Part shown: piece by piece, positions 1 to 8,189 of the stretch
Layout of the letters: every line of letters starts with the position of its first letter
Numbering within the stretch: the stretch's first letter is position 1
Origin: Streptomyces sp. col6
GTDB lineage: Bacteria; Actinomycetota; Actinomycetes; Streptomycetales; Streptomycetaceae
Length of the DNA stretch: 41,368 nucleotides
Direction: 5' to 3'
Assembly (NCBI RefSeq): GCF_008042035.1
Contig: NZ_RDBL01000013.1
Location: 1,519,960-1,561,327, forward strand
The notes under the pieces: generated by a model
What the model was told of the DNA's origin: nothing
The model's input: the letters and a program-made list of their open reading frames with translations, nothing else
The model's database searches: none
Translations under genes and position numbers: made by a program

Positions 1-1358
1 CCTTCCCCCTCCACACCGAGGCCGTCCGCCGCTGGTTCGCCGGCCGCTACCGCTGAGCCCCCGCCCCGGACCCGCACCGGGCGGTCCACCGCGCCGCCGC
101 CTTCCCGCTCCACCACGACCCGCCCGCCCACCAGCCGCGACGTGTACCGCTCGACCTCCACCGGCTCCCAGCCGTCGCCCGCGTCCAGGACCACCGTCCC
201 GCCTCCGGTACGCCCCTCCACCGGCGTCCACACCTCCAGTTCGAGGCCGCCGTCCGCACCCCGCACCGGTATCACCGCCCCCGCGCGTGCCAGCACCGGC
301 ACCCTCGACAGCGGCGCCTCCACCACCACCTGCCCCGGCCCCTCGTACACCGACCCGTCCGCCGTGCCGTACCAGCGCCCCGGCGGCAGCCGCACCGACC
401 GCCGCGTCACCCCCGGCTCCAGCACCGGCGCCACCAGCAGCGCGTCGCCCAGCAGGAACGCGTCCTCGCAGTCCCGCAGCTCCCGGTCCCCGGGCGACGA
501 CCACCACAACGGGCGTACGTACGGCGCACCCGTGAGCGCGGCCAGCCGTGCCAGCGTCACCCAGTACGGCCGCAGCCGCTCCCGCTCCACCAGCGCCTCC
601 CGCGCACCGGCCAGCACCTCGGGCCCGAACTCCCACGGCTCGCGGCGCCCCGCGTCGATCGCCGCATGCGTACGGAACAACGGCAGATACGCGCCCAGCT
701 GGAACCACCGCAGATACAGCTCCGGCGACGGCGACCCGCCGAACCCGCCCACATCCGGACCCGAGTACGGCACCCCGCACAGCCCCAGCCCCAGCACCAG
801 CGCCAACGAGGCGCGCAGCCCCGGCCAGCCCGTCGTCACATCCCCGGACCAGGTGCCCCCGTAACGCTGCACCCCCGCCCAGCCCGAACGCGAGAACAGG
901 AACGGCCGCTCCTTCGGCCGCAGCCGGGCCAGTCCCTCGTAACCCGCCCGCGCCATCGCGAGTGCGTACACGTTGTGCGCCTCCCGGTGGTCACCGCCGC
1001 GCCCCTCCAGGGCATGCCGTGCCGAAAGCGGCAGCGACGGATCACCGAACGACGTGAACGACACCGGCTCGTTCATGTCGTGCCACACCCCGGAGAACCC
1101 CTGCGCCAGGCGCTCCTCGTACAGCCCGCCCCACCACCGACGCACCCCCGGATCGGTGAAGTCCGGATAGACGCACGCACCCGGCCACACCTCCCCGCGC
1201 ACCCCCGTCACCGGCCCCGGCACCCGCGCCCGCTCCGCCCCGCGCGCCGGCAACGCCCGCGCGTCCGCGCGCGCCCGGCGCCACGCCGAGCGCACCGTAC
1301 GCAGCCCCCGCCTCGAACCGACCAGTTTCACCGAGCGCACCAGGTCACGACCGTTCAT
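1..1358 (-). CDS. Family 31 glycoside hydrolase (alpha-glucosidase type), internally shortened, partial
   Basis: Retaining alpha-glycosidase of family GH31. Reading from ATG at 1358 (possible GTG at 1367), the nucleophile motif WHDMNEP puts the catalytic Asp at residue 94. The acid/base Asp lies in GGTWSGDVTTGW (residue 173), followed by GPDVGGF and the RTHAAIDAGRREPWEF loop. A full-length GH31 places the nucleophile near residue 400. Here a normal-looking N-terminus (residues 1-53, Arg-rich) passes straight into RGEVWPGACVYPDF, so the N-terminal beta-sandwich and the first barrel strands, with their substrate-binding Asp, are missing. The upstream stop at 1401-1403 rules out a longer start. 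The frame is open to the window edge. One base fewer in the C run at 58-62 would close it at TAG (49-47). As written it is unlikely to fold into an active barrel. Confidence 0.85.
   Translation of the reverse strand, partial: MNGRDLVRSVKLVGSRRGLRTVRSAWRRARADARALPARGAERARVPGPVTGVRGEVWPGACVYPDFTDPGVRRWWGGLYEERLAQGFSGVWHDMNEPVSFTSFGDPSLPLSARHALEGRGGDHREAHNVYALAMARAGYEGLARLRPKERPFLFSRSGWAGVQRYGGTWSGDVTTGWPGLRASLALVLGLGLCGVPYSGPDVGGFGGSPSPELYLRWFQLGAYLPLFRTHAAIDAGRREPWEFGPEVLAGAREALVERERLRPYWVTLARLAALTGAPYVRPLWWSSPGDRELRDCEDAFLLGDALLVAPVLEPGVTRRSVRLPPGRWYGTADGSVYEGPGQVVVEAPLSRVPVLARAGAVIPVRGADGGLELEVWTPVEGRTGGGTVVLDAGDGWEPVEVERYTSRLVGGRVVVEREGGGAVDRPVRVRGGGSAVAAGEPAADGLGVEGE
3..56 (+). CDS. C-terminal tail of a plus-strand gene, cut by left edge
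   Basis: The first bases hold an open frame of 17 codons ending in TGA at 54-56, with G or C in the third position of every sense codon, as expected of a Streptomyces gene. The visible tail ends in VRRWFAGRYR. It is too short to assign a family. It faces the glycoside hydrolase gene and the two overlap at their 3' ends. The alternative is that this is only a shadow of the hydrolase frame, whose third-position GC here is lower. Confidence 0.4.
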   Translation, partial: FPLHTEAVRRWFAGRYR

Positions 1359-1589
1359 GCCGCTCACCCTGCCACCCGTCCGCCCACGAACAAGCGCCGT
1401 TCAACTTCCGTTCACCCCGCACCCGACGTGGCCGGACCACATACCGGGACACGACAGCATGTACGGGCAACCCTGGTGCGAAAGACGATCACATGGCATC
1501 GTCCGTGACGTCGCCTCACGCGCACACCCCAGCCCGTGCGCGCGACCTGCGCACACACCGCGTACCCGCTACAGCCAGGGAGCCGCCCC

Positions 1590-3566
1590 ATGACCTCAGC
1601 AGCCGACGAAGCCCCCCTGTGGCAGCCGGGCCCCGACCGCGTCGCGGCCGCCGCCGTCACCCGCTTCCAGAGCTGGGCGGCCGAGCACCACGGCGCACCG
1701 GCCGAGGGCGGCTACGCCAGTCTGCACCGCTGGTCCGTCGACGAGCTCGACACCTTCTGGAAGGCCGTCGCCGAATGGTTCGACGTCCGCTTCTCCACCC
1801 CGTACGAGCAGGTCATCGGCGACCGCTCAATGCCCGGCGCCACCTGGTTCCCCGGCGCCACCCTCAACTACGCCGAACACGCGCTGCGCGCCGCCGAGGA
1901 CCCCCTGCGCGCCGGAGCCCCCGCCCTGTTCCACGTCGACGAGACCCACACCCAGGCCGCCACCTCGTGGTCCGAGCTCCGCCGCCAGGTCGGCTCGCTC
2001 GCCGCCGAACTGCGCGCACTCGGCGTCACCCCCGGCGACCGCGTCAGCGGCTACCTCCCCAACATCCCGCAGGCCGTCGTCGCCTTCCTCGCCACGGCCG
2101 CCGTCGGCGGCGTCTGGACCTCCTGCGCCCCCGACTTCGGCGCCCGCAGCGTCCTCGACCGCTTCCAGCAGGTCGAACCCGTCGTCCTGTTCACCGTCGA
2201 CGGCTACCGCTACGGCGGCAAGGAACACCACCGCGCCGACACCGTCGCCGAACTGCGCCGCGAACTGCCCACCCTGCGCGCCGTCGTGCACATCCCGCTG
2301 TTGGGCACCGATGCCCCCGAAGGCGCCCTCGACTGGTCCGCCCTCACCGCGGCCGACACCGAACCGGTCTTCGAGCAGGTCCCCTTCGACCACCCCCTCT
2401 GGGTCCTCTACTCCTCGGGCACGACCGGCCTGCCCAAGGCGATCGTCCAGTCCCAGGGCGGCATCCTGCTCGAACACTTCAAGCAGATCGGCCTCCACTG
2501 CGACCTCGGCCCCGAGGACCGCTTCTTCTGGTACACCTCGACCGGCTGGATGATGTGGAACTTCCTCGTCTCCGGCCTCCTCACCGGCACCACCCTCGTG
2601 CTGTACGACGGCAGCCCCGGCTACCCCGACGTCAGCGCCCAGTGGCGCGTCGCCGAACAGACCGGCGCCACCCTCTTCGGCACCTCCGCCGCCTACGTCA
2701 TGGCCTGCCGCAAGGCCGGCATCCATCCGGGACGCGACCTCGACCTCTCCCGCGTCCAGTGCGTCGCCACCACCGGCTCCCCGCTCCCGCCCGACGGCTT
2801 CCGCTGGCTCCACGACGAGGTCGCCGACGACCTGTGGATCGCCTCCGTCAGCGGCGGCACCGACGTCTGCAGCTGCTTCGCCGGGGCGGTACCCACCCTC
2901 CCCGTCCACATCGGCGAGCTCCAGGCCGCCTGCCTCGGCACGGACCTCCAGTCCTGGGACCCCGACGGACAGCCACTGACCGGCGAGGTCGGCGAACTCG
3001 TCGTCACCGCGCCGATGCCCTCCATGCCGGTCCGCTTCTGGAACGACCCCGACGGCAGCCGCTACCACGACAGCTACTTCGACGTGTACCCCGGCGTCTG
3101 GCGCCACGGCGACTGGATCACGATCACCGACCGCGGCTCCGTCGTCATCCACGGCCGCTCCGACTCCACCCTCAACCGGCAAGGCGTCCGCATGGGCTCC
3201 GCCGACATCTACGAGGCCGTCGAACGCCTACCCGAGATCCGTGAGTCCCTCGTCATCGGCCTGGAGGAGCCCGACGGCGGCTACTGGATGCCGCTCTTCG
3301 TCCACCTCGCCGAAGGCGCCGCCCTGGACGACGACCTCCGCGACAGCATCAAGCGCACCATCCGCGAGAACCTCTCGCCGCGCCACGTCCCGGACGAGGT
3401 CATCGAAGTCCCCGGCATCCCGCACACCCTCACCGGCAAGCGCATCGAGGTTCCGGTCAAGCGCCTGCTCCAGGGAACAGCCCTGGAAAAGGCCGTCAAC
3501 CCCGGCTCGATCGACAACCTCGAACTCCTCCACTTCTACGAGAAGCTGGCCCGCGAACGCCGCTGA
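1590..3566 (+). CDS. aacS: Acetoacetate-CoA ligase (acetoacetyl-CoA synthetase)
   Basis: A 658-residue member of the ANL adenylating enzymes that activates acetoacetate to acetoacetyl-CoA using ATP, in the cytosol. This feeds ketone bodies or polyhydroxybutyrate breakdown products into central metabolism. The N-terminus (LWQPGPDRV, then the RWSVDELDTFWKAV segment) is the ACAS_N domain. The ATP-binding P-loop YSSGTTGLPKAI falls near residue 275, the adenylation motif STGWMMWNF near 325, and the C-terminal lid ends with TLTGKRIEVPVKRLL. The length is normal for the family. ATG 1590 is preferred over the in-frame ATG at 1536 because AGGGAG lies just upstream and homologues begin near it. It is divergent from the GH31 gene and transcribed alone. 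Confidence 0.93.
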   Translation: MTSAADEAPLWQPGPDRVAAAAVTRFQSWAAEHHGAPAEGGYASLHRWSVDELDTFWKAVAEWFDVRFSTPYEQVIGDRSMPGATWFPGATLNYAEHALRAAEDPLRAGAPALFHVDETHTQAATSWSELRRQVGSLAAELRALGVTPGDRVSGYLPNIPQAVVAFLATAAVGGVWTSCAPDFGARSVLDRFQQVEPVVLFTVDGYRYGGKEHHRADTVAELRRELPTLRAVVHIPLLGTDAPEGALDWSALTAADTEPVFEQVPFDHPLWVLYSSGTTGLPKAIVQSQGGILLEHFKQIGLHCDLGPEDRFFWYTSTGWMMWNFLVSGLLTGTTLVLYDGSPGYPDVSAQWRVAEQTGATLFGTSAAYVMACRKAGIHPGRDLDLSRVQCVATTGSPLPPDGFRWLHDEVADDLWIASVSGGTDVCSCFAGAVPTLPVHIGELQAACLGTDLQSWDPDGQPLTGEVGELVVTAPMPSMPVRFWNDPDGSRYHDSYFDVYPGVWRHGDWITITDRGSVVIHGRSDSTLNRQGVRMGSADIYEAVERLPEIRESLVIGLEEPDGGYWMPLFVHLAEGAALDDDLRDSIKRTIRENLSPRHVPDEVIEVPGIPHTLTGKRIEVPVKRLLQGTALEKAVNPGSIDNLELLHFYEKLARERR

Positions 3567-3574
3567 CCCCACCA

Positions 3575-3597
3575 CTGTCAGTGCCCATGGTTACGCT
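3575..3597 (+). promoter_or_regulatory. RecA-NDp / PafBC-type DNA-damage promoter
   Basis: CTGTCAGTG (3575-3583), then 8 nt, then TACGCT (3592-3597). This fits the actinobacterial RecA-independent damage promoter consensus TTGTCRGTG-N8-TANNNT at every defined position except the first base. The start of transcription would be near 3604, giving a leader of about 30 nt before the ATG at 3635. A second copy precedes dinB in the same window, which supports the reading. Confidence 0.65.
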
Positions 3598-3634
3598 GAG
3601 TGAGCAAGAGTTCGACAGCGCACTGGGGGAAATC

Positions 3635-4555
3635 ATGGCGCAGACCGGGAACAAGCGGACCACCGTCCACGGACGGACCGTCACCACCACCATGCGACGC
3701 ACGCTCCGCCGCGAAGCACCCACCACCATCGGCCTGCTGACCGATGAACAGGACTTCGCGGCGATGCGCCGCTACCGCACCTTCACCTTCGACGACCACG
3801 ACGTCTACCTGGAGCAGGTGGAGGCCCTCCTCAGGGCCCTCACCGCCCAGGGCGTGCACACGACGGTCGCCCTCTTCGACCCCCAGGAGTACGAGCAGTA
3901 CTGCGCGGAGGCCGGCATCGCACCCGACACCCCGGCCGGCCGCAGCCGCTTCACCGCGGAGATCGCCTCCTGCGGCGCCACCGTCGCCTACGACGGGCAG
4001 CCCCTGGACACCCTGATCCCGGTGCTCGTCGGCCGGGCGGTCCGCCGGGCCACCTGGGAGTACGCCACCATGCTCCTGGCCGGCCTCGGCGACTGCGCCG
4101 ACTGCGGCCAGGACATCGGCCGCGCCGCCTTCGACCGCGCATCCCACCTCCTGCAACGCACCCTGGAGGCGGCCGGCCCCGGCACCCACCACCTGGTGTG
4201 CAGCACCCCCACGGAGAACGACCAGCTGCTCGCCGCCCTGCACACCGACCGGGCCACCGCCGGACCGGCCCGGCTCGACACCGCGGAGGGCGCCGAATTC
4301 GTGAGCGTGCTCGCCGTCGGCATCGCCCTGGAGAGCCACGGCGGAGTCGTCCTGCGTACGAGCAACCCCGGCGCCCCGGACCGCGTGCACGGCTGGCGCC
4401 TCAGCCGGGGGAGCCTCGCCCCGCTCACCGAGGGCGAGGTCTTCAGCGCCTACTGCACCGACGCCGACACGGGCGAACCCGTCGCCCCCGAATCCGGCGT
4501 GGAGTACTGCGCGGGCTTCGACATCGGGGCCGACGAACCGGAACAGCACCGCTGA
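3635..4555 (+). CDS. Uncharacterised 306-residue protein, probably DNA-damage inducible
   Basis: I do not recognise a characterised family. The protein is acidic and cytosolic-looking, with no signal or membrane segment. It begins with a basic stretch (TTTMRRTLRREAP), then TTIGLLTDEQDFAAM and an alpha/beta-looking first half. A CADC cysteine pair sits in GLGDCADCGQDIGRAAF near residue 156. The ATG at 3635 is chosen because GGGGGA lies 5 nt upstream. The open frame runs back to GTG 3581, but that codon lies inside the promoter-like element. The gene is convergent with ptsI across a hairpin. The damage-type promoter suggests a role in the stress response; this is inference from the promoter alone. 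Confidence 0.75.
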   Translation: MAQTGNKRTTVHGRTVTTTMRRTLRREAPTTIGLLTDEQDFAAMRRYRTFTFDDHDVYLEQVEALLRALTAQGVHTTVALFDPQEYEQYCAEAGIAPDTPAGRSRFTAEIASCGATVAYDGQPLDTLIPVLVGRAVRRATWEYATMLLAGLGDCADCGQDIGRAAFDRASHLLQRTLEAAGPGTHHLVCSTPTENDQLLAALHTDRATAGPARLDTAEGAEFVSVLAVGIALESHGGVVLRTSNPGAPDRVHGWRLSRGSLAPLTEGEVFSAYCTDADTGEPVAPESGVEYCAGFDIGADEPEQHR

Positions 4556-4562
4556 TACGGCG

Positions 4563-4598
4563 AAGGGGCTTCCCGCCGTTCACCGGCGGGAAACCCTT
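4563..4598. terminator. Bidirectional hairpin between convergent genes
   Basis: TTCCCGCCG (4570-4578) pairs with CGGCGGGAA (4584-4592) over a 5-nt loop. The stem is extended by AAGGG (4563-4567) against CCCTT across small bulges. It sits between the stop codons of the damage-type gene and ptsI. Confidence 0.75.
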
Positions 4599-4623
4599 TC
4601 ACTCCATGGCGTGCGGCGCCGGA

Positions 4624-6294
4624 CTACTCGCCCGACAGCACCGCCTGCGCGGCCCAGCGCGCTTCCTCGGCGGAGTCCGCCGCACGTGCGGCCGACGCGG
4701 CCCGCTCGCACTGCGCGAGCGTGTACTTGGCCAGCGTGGTGCGCACATAGGGAATGGAGGCCGCGCCCATCGACAGGGAGGTGACACCCAGACCGGTCAG
4801 GACACAGGCGAGCAGCGGATCGGAGGCCGCCTCACCGCACACACCGCAGCTCTTGCCCTCGGCCCTGGCGGCATCGGCGGACAGCGCGACCAGATCCAGC
4901 AGAGCCGGCTGCCACGGGTCCTGCAGCCGCGAGACGGCACCCACCTGACGGTCGGCGGCGAAGGTGTACTGCGCCAGGTCGTTGGTGCCCAGCGAAAGGA
5001 ACTCCACTTCCTGGAGCACCGAGCGCGCCCGCAGCGCGGCGGACGGGATCTCGACCATCGCACCGAACTTCGCGTTCAGTCCGGCCTCGCGACAGGCGTC
5101 GGCGAAGGCCTTGGCGTCCGCGCGGTCGGCCACCATGGGCGCCATGACCTCGAGGTAGACGGGAAGACCCTCGGCCGCCTTCGACAGGGCGGTCAGCTGG
5201 GTACGCAGCACGTCGGGGTGGTCCAGCAGGCTGCGCAGCCCGCGCACGCCCAGCGCCGGGTTCGGCTCGTCGGCGGGCGTGAGGAAGTCGAGAGGCTTGT
5301 CCGCCCCGGCGTCCAGCACCCGCACCACGACACGGCCCTCGGGGAAGGCCTCCAGCACCGCCCGGTATGCGGCGATCTGCTTCTCCTCGGACGGCGCCTG
5401 CTTGCTGTCGTCCAGGAAGAGGAACTCGGTGCGGAACAGGCCCACACCCTCCGCGCCCGCCTCGACGGCCGCCGGCACGTCGGCGGGACCGCCCACGTTG
5501 GCGAGCAGCGGCACCTTGTGACCGTCCGACGTGGCACCGGGACCGGTCGACGCGGACAGCGCGGCCTTGCGCGCGGCGGCGGCACTCTCCATCTCCGCCC
5601 GCTTCTCGGCGCTCGGCTCGACGAAGATCTCGCCGGTGCTGCCGTCCACGGCGATCATCGTGCCCTCGGCCAGCTCGCCGGCACCGGGCAGCGCCACCAC
5701 GGCGGGGACACCGAGCGCCCGAGCCAGAATCGCGCTGTGGCTGGTCGGACCGCCCTCCTCGGTGACGAAACCGAGGACCAGCGCGGGGTCCAGCAGCGCC
5801 GTGTCGGCGGGAGCGAGGTCGCGGGCGATCAGCACGTACGGCTCGTCGCTGTCCGGCACACCCGGCATCGGCACACCGAGCAGGCGCGCCACGATCCGGT
5901 TGCGGACGTCGTCGAGGTCGGCGACCCGGCCCGCCAGGTACTCACCGGCCCCGGCCAGCAGTGCGCGGTACGAGGCGAACGCGTCGTACACGCCGCGCTC
6001 GGCGGTGCTCCCGACAGCGATGCGGCGCTCGACATCGGCCATGAGCTCGGGGTCCTGGGCCATCATGGCCTGGGCCTCCAGCACGTGCTGGGCCTCGCCC
6101 CCGGCCAGGTTGCCGCGCGCGATGAGGTCGGCGGCCACCGCCTCCACGGCCTGGCGGGCCCGTCCCTGTTCGCGCTCCGCCTCCTCGGCCGGGATCTGCT
6201 TGGCCGGCGGTTCGAGCACCGCGGTGCCCATGTGCCGTACCTCGCCGATCGCCACACCGTGGCTCACGCCTACGCCTCGCAGCGTTGTCTCCAT
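4624..6294 (-). CDS. ptsI: PTS enzyme I (phosphoenolpyruvate-protein phosphotransferase)
   Basis: Cytosolic first enzyme of the sugar phosphotransferase system. It autophosphorylates from phosphoenolpyruvate and passes the phosphate to HPr. The protein has 556 residues, normal for the family. The active-site His is His186 in EEGGPTSHSAILAR. The PEP-binding barrel includes GVGLFRTEFLFLDD, and the C-terminal Cys motif is KSCGVCGEAASDP. The start METTLRGVGVSHG at 6294 aligns with known enzymes I; the open frame extends further to 6360 without family support. It follows crr on the same strand by 79 nt, forming the crr-ptsI operon of Streptomyces. In that genus the operon serves N-acetylglucosamine uptake and is under DasR control, but no clear DasR site is visible here. 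Confidence 0.96.
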   Translation of the reverse strand: METTLRGVGVSHGVAIGEVRHMGTAVLEPPAKQIPAEEAEREQGRARQAVEAVAADLIARGNLAGGEAQHVLEAQAMMAQDPELMADVERRIAVGSTAERGVYDAFASYRALLAGAGEYLAGRVADLDDVRNRIVARLLGVPMPGVPDSDEPYVLIARDLAPADTALLDPALVLGFVTEEGGPTSHSAILARALGVPAVVALPGAGELAEGTMIAVDGSTGEIFVEPSAEKRAEMESAAAARKAALSASTGPGATSDGHKVPLLANVGGPADVPAAVEAGAEGVGLFRTEFLFLDDSKQAPSEEKQIAAYRAVLEAFPEGRVVVRVLDAGADKPLDFLTPADEPNPALGVRGLRSLLDHPDVLRTQLTALSKAAEGLPVYLEVMAPMVADRADAKAFADACREAGLNAKFGAMVEIPSAALRARSVLQEVEFLSLGTNDLAQYTFAADRQVGAVSRLQDPWQPALLDLVALSADAARAEGKSCGVCGEAASDPLLACVLTGLGVTSLSMGAASIPYVRTTLAKYTLAQCERAASAARAADSAEEARWAAQAVLSGE

Positions 6295-6373
6295 TTCACC
6301 CGTCTCCGGTCGTGCGGGGCCCGTTGCCTCCGCGGTGGTGGATATCCAGTCGGCTGTCACTGCGCCGATCGCG

Positions 6374-6823
6374 TTACTGCCAGCCGAACAGGGTGTCGCC
6401 GGCCGTCACATCGCCGGTCTCCACGACGTCGGAGAGGGAGTCGACCGTCGCCTCCAGCGCCACGACCGGGCACACCGGCGACTTGCCGGCCTTCTCGACG
6501 TCGGCGGGGTTCCAGCGGACGACGGCCTGGCCGCGGGTGACGGTGTCGCCCTTGCTCACGAGCAGCTCGAAGCCCTCGCCGTTGAGCTGGACCGTGTCGA
6601 TGCCGAGGTGGGTGAGCACCCCGTGCCCCTCGCTGTCGACCACGACAAAGGCGTGCGGGTGCAGGGAGACGACGATCCCGTCCACGGGCGCGATCGCCTC
6701 GGAGGGCTCGCGGACGGGGTCGATGGCGGTGCCGGGACCGACCATCGCGCCGGCGAAGACCGGGTCGGGTACGTCGGCGAGACCGATGGCGCGTCCGGCA
6801 AGAGGGGACGTCACAGTGGTCAT
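6374..6823 (-). CDS. crr: PTS EIIA-Glc-like phosphocarrier
   Basis: A 149-residue EIIA of the glucose superfamily, which takes phosphate from HPr and donates it to a membrane EIIB/EIIC. The fold signature SPLAGRAIGLADVPDPVF opens the protein. His72 in LTHLGIDTVQL is the phosphorylated residue (E. coli His90). His57 in HPHAFVVV corresponds to the second active-site His (His75). The start ATG at 6823 is preceded by GGGAGG. It is the first gene of crr-ptsI and is divergent from the rRNA promoter region. In Streptomyces coelicolor this protein serves N-acetylglucosamine import. Confidence 0.96.
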   Translation of the reverse strand: MTTVTSPLAGRAIGLADVPDPVFAGAMVGPGTAIDPVREPSEAIAPVDGIVVSLHPHAFVVVDSEGHGVLTHLGIDTVQLNGEGFELLVSKGDTVTRGQAVVRWNPADVEKAGKSPVCPVVALEATVDSLSDVVETGDVTAGDTLFGWQ

Positions 6824-7511
6824 GGGGGGCCTCCCAGTGGAGCTTCGAAGGTGCCGCCGCGGCTTGATAGGAGGACGGCGTACTGCTCAGCAGACTAAGT
6901 CATGAGAAGTCCCGGTTCCGCCCGAGTCCTGGCGGTTCGAGGACCTAGGGACGCACCGGAAACGATTTGCCTCGACTACCGGCAACCTGTACTGTCGTAC
7001 TCCTGCCTGGCCCCAACGCGACTTTGAGTCGGGGGTCGACAGCGGCTATTGAGCCCAAACCCTAACCCGAAATCGGGCACCCGCATGTCTGCGGGGGGCC
7101 GGTCAGGGAGAGCGAAAAGGTTTGATAGAGTCTGGTCCGCCGGAAAGGGAAACGCGAAAGCGAAGAACTGGAAAGCGAAATTCGCTTGACCCGCTTCGAC
7201 CGGGAATCGGACACGAAAGAGTCTGATAGAGTCGGAAACGCAAGACCGAAGGGAAGCGCCCGGAGGAAAGCCCGAGAGGGTGAGTACAAAGGAAGCGTCC
7301 GTTCCTTGAGAACTCAACAGCGTGCCAAAAGTCAACGCCAGATATGTTGATACCCCGGCCTGCTTCGGCAGGTTGGTGGTTCCTTTGAAAGCCCTGCCGA
7401 GTCATTGACTGGGCAGGCAAAAACACAGCGAGGACGCAGTGGACAACAGGTCTTATTCCGGCCTTTGTTGTTCCGCTCTCGTGTATGTGTTCCCCGATTA
7501 CGGGAAAACAT
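6824..7511. promoter_or_regulatory. crr / rRNA divergent intergenic region with rrn promoters and leader
   Basis: This 688-nt stretch has no gene. On the plus strand, TTGCCT (6967-6972) and TACTGT (6990-6995), 17 nt apart, form a good vegetative promoter. Two further TAGAGT -10 boxes (7126-7131, in TTTGATAGAGT, and 7227-7232, in CTGATAGAGT) fit the usual multiple rrn promoters. The stretch from TTGAGAACTCAACAGC (about 7305) to the 16S start is the conserved actinobacterial rRNA leader. A palindrome CTGCTCAGCAG (6883-6893) lies on the crr side. I saw no convincing DasR site. Confidence 0.7.
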
Positions 7512-7783
7512 TCACGGAGAGTTTGATCCTGGCTCAGGACGAACGCTGGCGGCGTGCTTAACACATGCAAGTCGAACGATGAAGCCCTTCGGGGTGGATT
7601 AGTGGCGAACGGGTGAGTAACACGTGGGCAATCTGCCCTTCACTCTGGGACAAGCCCTGGAAACGGGGTCTAATACCGGATAATACTTTCCTCCTCCTGG
7701 AGGAAGGTTGAAAGCTCCGGCGGTGAAGGATGAGCCCGCGGCCTATCAGCTAGTTGGTGGGGTAATGGCCTACCAAGGCGACG
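7512..7783 (+). rRNA. rrs: 16S rRNA, 5' fragment only (about 272 nt)
   Basis: Starts TCACGGAGAGTTTGATCCTGG, the mature Streptomyces 16S 5' end. It continues faithfully through the first ~270 nt (V1-V2, ending in CTACCAAGGCGACG). The next bases are not 16S but the last part of 23S. The remaining ~1250 nt, including the anti-Shine-Dalgarno end, are absent, so this fragment cannot give a functional small-subunit RNA. Confidence 0.93.
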
Positions 7784-7850
7784 CCAGATGTGGAAGCCCG
7801 GTAACGGGTGGAGCTGACTGGTACTAATAGGCCGAGGGCTTGTCCTCAGT
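7784..7850 (+). rRNA. rrl: 23S rRNA, 3' fragment only (about 67 nt)
   Basis: From CCAGATGTGGAAGCCCGG to CTTGTCCTCAGT this matches the conserved 3' end of actinobacterial 23S (GGTACTAATAGGCCGAGGGC is diagnostic). It is fused directly to the 16S fragment. The 16S-23S spacer and about 3 kb of 23S are missing. The ~73 nt to the 5S are ordinary spacer. Confidence 0.88.
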
Positions 7851-7923
7851 TGCTCGCGTCCACTGTGTTAGTTCTGAAATAACGAACGGCCGTGTTGTTG
7901 TCCGGTTGGTTCAATTTCATAGT

Positions 7924-8042
7924 GTTTCGGTGGTCATTGCGTTAGGGAAACGCCCGGTTACATTCCGAACCCGGAAGCTAAGCCTTTCAGCGCCGATGGT
8001 ACTGCAGGGGGGACCCTGTGGGAGAGTAGGACGCCGCCGAAC
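7924..8042 (+). rRNA. rrf: 5S rRNA, complete
   Basis: A 119-nt 5S from GTTTCGGTGGTCATTGCG to GACGCCGCCGAAC. The ends can pair (helix I), and the central CCGAACCCGGAAGCTAAGCC is the conserved loop B/helix III region. It looks intact, unlike the large rRNAs before it. Confidence 0.95.
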
Positions 8043-8052
8043 TCCTTTTAGG

Positions 8053-8085
8053 AAGAGCCCCGTGCCCTTGTGGCACGGGGCTCTT
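8053..8085 (+). terminator. rRNA operon terminator
   Basis: A perfect 14-bp stem, AAGAGCCCCGTGCC (8053-8066) against GGCACGGGGCTCTT (8072-8085), with a 5-nt loop. It lies 10 nt after the 5S. Confidence 0.93.
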
Positions 8086-8189
8086 CTGCGTTTACAGGGG
8101 TGCTCGGCACCCCTGTGCGCCCGCCGGCCGGGGCTGAGGGTAGGGTCAGGGGGCATCATTGGCACGTTCTTGACACAGGAGGCCCCCGG

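Noticed and set aside
1493..3244. A 583-codon plus-strand frame overlapping acetoacetate-CoA ligase
   Set aside because: Arg/Pro-rich shadow in another frame; the ligase frame has full family support.
3581..3634. GTG 3581 or ATG 3587 as start of the 306-residue protein
   Set aside because: Both lie within the promoter element and have no ribosome site; ATG 3635 has a good one.
6824..6966. A DasR operator upstream of crr
   Set aside because: Expected from S. coelicolor, but no sequence close to the GGTCTAGACC core was found; CTGCTCAGCAG at 6883 is a different palindrome.
6976..7602. Several short frames in the rRNA leader and 16S fragment
   Set aside because: They lie in rRNA promoter, leader or rRNA sequence and lack Streptomyces codon bias.
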